From Kriegella sp963975415 (lineage in GTDB: Bacteria; Bacteroidota; Bacteroidia; Flavobacteriales; Flavobacteriaceae): a stretch of 64,000 bases of DNA. This document shows positions 61,957-64,000 of this stretch, piece by piece; positions within the stretch are counted from its first letter, which is position 1, and every line of letters begins with the position of its first letter. The notes below the pieces were generated by a model. The model saw only the letters and a list, made by a program, of their open reading frames with translations, made no database searches and was not told where the DNA came from. Both the position numbers and the translations under genes were made by a program. The stretch is from NCBI RefSeq assembly GCF_963975415.1, contig NZ_CAXBGN010000001.1, positions 744,001 to 808,000 of the forward strand, written 5' to 3'.

Positions 61957-64000
61957 TTAATTCTGCATTGCTTTCCAAACACGCTGTGGGGTTAACGGCA
62001 TTTGCAAATCGGAAACTCCCAAATGGGCTAAGGCATCGACTACCGCATTGACTACGGCCGGGGTCGACCCAATAGCACCGGCTTCACCTGCACCTTTTAC
62101 GCCCAACGGGTTATGCGGACAAGGTGTAACCGTACGATCAGATTCTATCATCGGGAGGTCATCGGCCCTTGGCATGGCATAGTCCATATACGAACCCGTT
62201 ATCATTTGCCCGCCTTCATCGTACACTACTTCTTCGAGTAGCGCCTGTCCTACTCCTTGGGCAACACCACCTTGTATTTGACCATCGACGATCATCGGGT
62301 TCATTACATTACCCACATCATCACAGGCTACAAAGCGTTTTAAATCGACTTTTCCGGTATCGGGGTCAACCTCGACCACAGCGATATGAGTACCGAAAGG
62401 GTAGGTGAAATTGCTAGGATCATAAAAACTGGAAAAATCAAGTCCGGGTTCTAAACCTTCCGGATAATCATGGGGCACATAGGCTGTAAGCGATACGTCA
62501 CCAAAAGAAACGGATTTATCGGTTCCTTTCACGGTCCACTTTCCTTCGGCGTATTCCAGGTCGCCTTCAGCGGCTTCCAATTTATGCGCTGCAATTTTCG
62601 CTCCTTTTTCTAATATTTTCTCAATACTCTTTACAATGGCACTTCCTCCAACGGCCAGACTTCGAGAACCATAGGTACCCATACCAAAGGCAACTTGTTC
62701 GGTATCGCCATGTTCGATTTCAACATCATCCATAGGAATGCCCAACTTATCTGCTACGAACTGTGCAAAGACCGTTTCATGGCCTTGACCGTGGGAATGG
62801 GCCCCGGTATAGACCGATACTTTTCCGGTCGGCTGCACACGAACCTGCCCTACTTCATAGAGTCCGGCACGAGCACCCAAAGCACCAACAACTGCCGAAG
62901 GGGCTATTCCGCAACCTTCGATATAAGTGGAGAATCCTACCCCTAATAATCTTCCCTTCTCACGTGCCTCCTTCTGTTCTTTTCTAAAATCTTCATAACC
63001 GAGCATTTCCAAGCCTCTTTTTAAAACGGCATGGTAATTTCCACTGTCATATTGTAACGCTACCTGAGTTTGATAACCGGGTTGTTCGACACCATCAAAC
63101 GGAGGAATAAAGTTTTTCAATCGAATTTCCGTAGGATCCATATTCATTTCCTGCGCTCCTTTTGAGATAATGCGCTCCAACAAATAGGTCGCTTCAGGAC
63201 GACCCGCACCCCGATAGGCATCAACCGCCACCGTATGTGTAAATGGGGCAGTCACATTAAGGTGAATCAATGGCGTTGTATAAACCCCTTGAAATAACGT
63301 ACCATGCAAATAGGTGGGCACCGCAGGAGCAAATGTAGAAAGATAGGCTCCCAACCCACAATACTCATCGGTAAGGTGGGCTACAATCTTACCCTCTTTA
63401 TCAAAACCCATTCTAGAGTGAACCACATGATCTCGACCATGCGCGTCTGTTAAAAACGCCTCACTTCTATCGGATGTCCATTTAATAGGTCTTCCAATCT
63501 CCTTCGAAGCCCATGTCAAGAGTGCTTCTTCGGTATAGTGGTAAATTTTACTTCCAAATCCGCCACCTACATCATAGGATACTACCCGAACCTTATGCTC
63601 TGGAATCCCCAAAGCAAAGGCACATAATAACAATCGAATCAAATGTGGGTTCTGTGTACTGGTATAGAGTGTCCATTTATCGGCATTTACATCATAATCG
63701 GCAATATAGCTTCTGGGCTCCATGGCATTAGGTGCCAAGCGCTGATTGCGATATTCCAACTCGGTAACATGATAGGCACTGGCGAGTGCTGTCTCTACCT
63801 CTGCCCTATCGTTACCGATACACCAATCGAACGCGGCATTATCTGCCCATTGCTCGTGAACCAAGGGTGCACCGTCTTCCATCGCTTTTTTTGGATCTGT
63901 CACCGCCGGTAGTTCTTCATAATCAACTTCGACCAATTCGGCGGCATCACGGGCGAGCTCCAAACTTTCGGCAATAACTATGGCAACTGCTTCTCCTAAA
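61957..64000 (-). CDS. coxL: Molybdopterin-binding large subunit (CoxL-like), 5' end cut
   Basis: The gene continues past the right edge; the visible frame starts LGEAVAIVIAESLELARDAA. Blocks are RNQRLAPNAMEPRSYIADYD, GGGFGSKIYHYTEEALLTWA, the active-site loop VDAYRGAGRPEATYLLER, and NPLGVKGAGEAGAIGSTPAV. True form I CO dehydrogenase carries AYRCSFR in the loop; this one has AYRGAGR, the form II type, whose substrates are mostly unknown. The aldehyde or aromatic oxidoreductase branch is the likely assignment. It is upstream of and coupled to CoxM. Confidence 0.92.
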   Translation of the reverse strand, partial: LGEAVAIVIAESLELARDAAELVEVDYEELPAVTDPKKAMEDGAPLVHEQWADNAAFDWCIGNDRAEVETALASAYHVTELEYRNQRLAPNAMEPRSYIADYDVNADKWTLYTSTQNPHLIRLLLCAFALGIPEHKVRVVSYDVGGGFGSKIYHYTEEALLTWASKEIGRPIKWTSDRSEAFLTDAHGRDHVVHSRMGFDKEGKIVAHLTDEYCGLGAYLSTFAPAVPTYLHGTLFQGVYTTPLIHLNVTAPFTHTVAVDAYRGAGRPEATYLLERIISKGAQEMNMDPTEIRLKNFIPPFDGVEQPGYQTQVALQYDSGNYHAVLKRGLEMLGYEDFRKEQKEAREKGRLLGVGFSTYIEGCGIAPSAVVGALGARAGLYEVGQVRVQPTGKVSVYTGAHSHGQGHETVFAQFVADKLGIPMDDVEIEHGDTEQVAFGMGTYGSRSLAVGGSAIVKSIEKILEKGAKIAAHKLEAAEGDLEYAEGKWTVKGTDKSVSFGDVSLTAYVPHDYPEGLEPGLDFSSFYDPSNFTYPFGTHIAVVEVDPDTGKVDLKRFVACDDVGNVMNPMIVDGQIQGGVAQGVGQALLEEVVYDEGGQMITGSYMDYAMPRADDLPMIESDRTVTPCPHNPLGVKGAGEAGAIGSTPAVVNAVVDALAHLGVSDLQMPLTPQRVWKAMQN

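Noticed and set aside
1..64000. tRNA, rRNA or insertion-sequence genes
   Set aside because: No conserved T-loop sets, rRNA stretches or transposase motifs were recognised by eye; a tRNAscan or ISfinder run would settle it.

Overview
The window reads as chromosome from a marine Flavobacteriaceae (Bacteroidota). The grounds are a FecR-regulated SusC/RagA receptor, LytTR two-component systems with 2TM-domain proteins, a LETM1-like biofilm protein, a GH63-type glucosidase, A+T-rich spacers, few Shine-Dalgarno sites and TAnnTTTG-like promoters. No rRNA, tRNA, CRISPR array or intact insertion sequence was seen. Both edges cut genes: a SusC receptor on the left and a CoxL-type molybdoenzyme subunit on the right.

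Layout. 1-6.0 kb: an ECF sigma factor, an FMN_bind-like/helical-repeat protein, a Tat-targeted FAD oxidoreductase, a FecR anti-sigma factor and a SusC receptor, all on the minus strand. A shared 35-bp promoter-like block precedes two of these units. 6.5-13.3 kb: GH63-like glucosidase, double-VOC protein and GT2 glycosyltransferase, DUF547 protein, outer-membrane beta-barrel. 13.5-19.7 kb: an MMPL/RND exporter flanked on the opposite strand by two short ORFs that encode paralogous single-TM micropeptides, then a TPR lipoprotein and a DUF4331 protein split over two genes. 20-34 kb: LETM1-like protein, three LytTR systems (one with repeated 2TM proteins), FAD-dependent protein, RhlE-like helicase, a secreted acidic 36-residue-repeat protein and a GHL10-like protein.

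34.3-39.1 kb: seven plus-strand genes, mostly small secreted or NTF2-like proteins plus RidA and a thioesterase. 39-47 kb: short-chain fatty acid transporter, VOC protein, a tandem pair of endonuclease/exonuclease/phosphatase proteins, alpha/beta hydrolase, phosphoesterase and an atypical Nramp protein. 47.1-60.3 kb: a long minus-strand series of small stand-alone genes (DUF6157, CPBP, VOC, YdeI, DUF4180, DUF1801, DoxX, DUF6194, SRPBCC, ArsR, esterase, six-hairpin glycosidase, erythromycin esterase, DinB, S41 peptidase, epimerase). At least three of these are broken by stops or frameshifts. 60.5-64 kb: DoxX, a large palindrome, then CoxM and CoxL subunits.

The most interesting signals are the micropeptide pair around the exporter, the duplicated ECF promoter that joins nutrient import to a flavin redox pair, a hairpin element found three times inside larger inverted repeats, and the partly decayed cassette-like gene series led in part by an ArsR repressor with twin operators. 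All identifications come from reading the sequence and remembering protein families; no database search was run.
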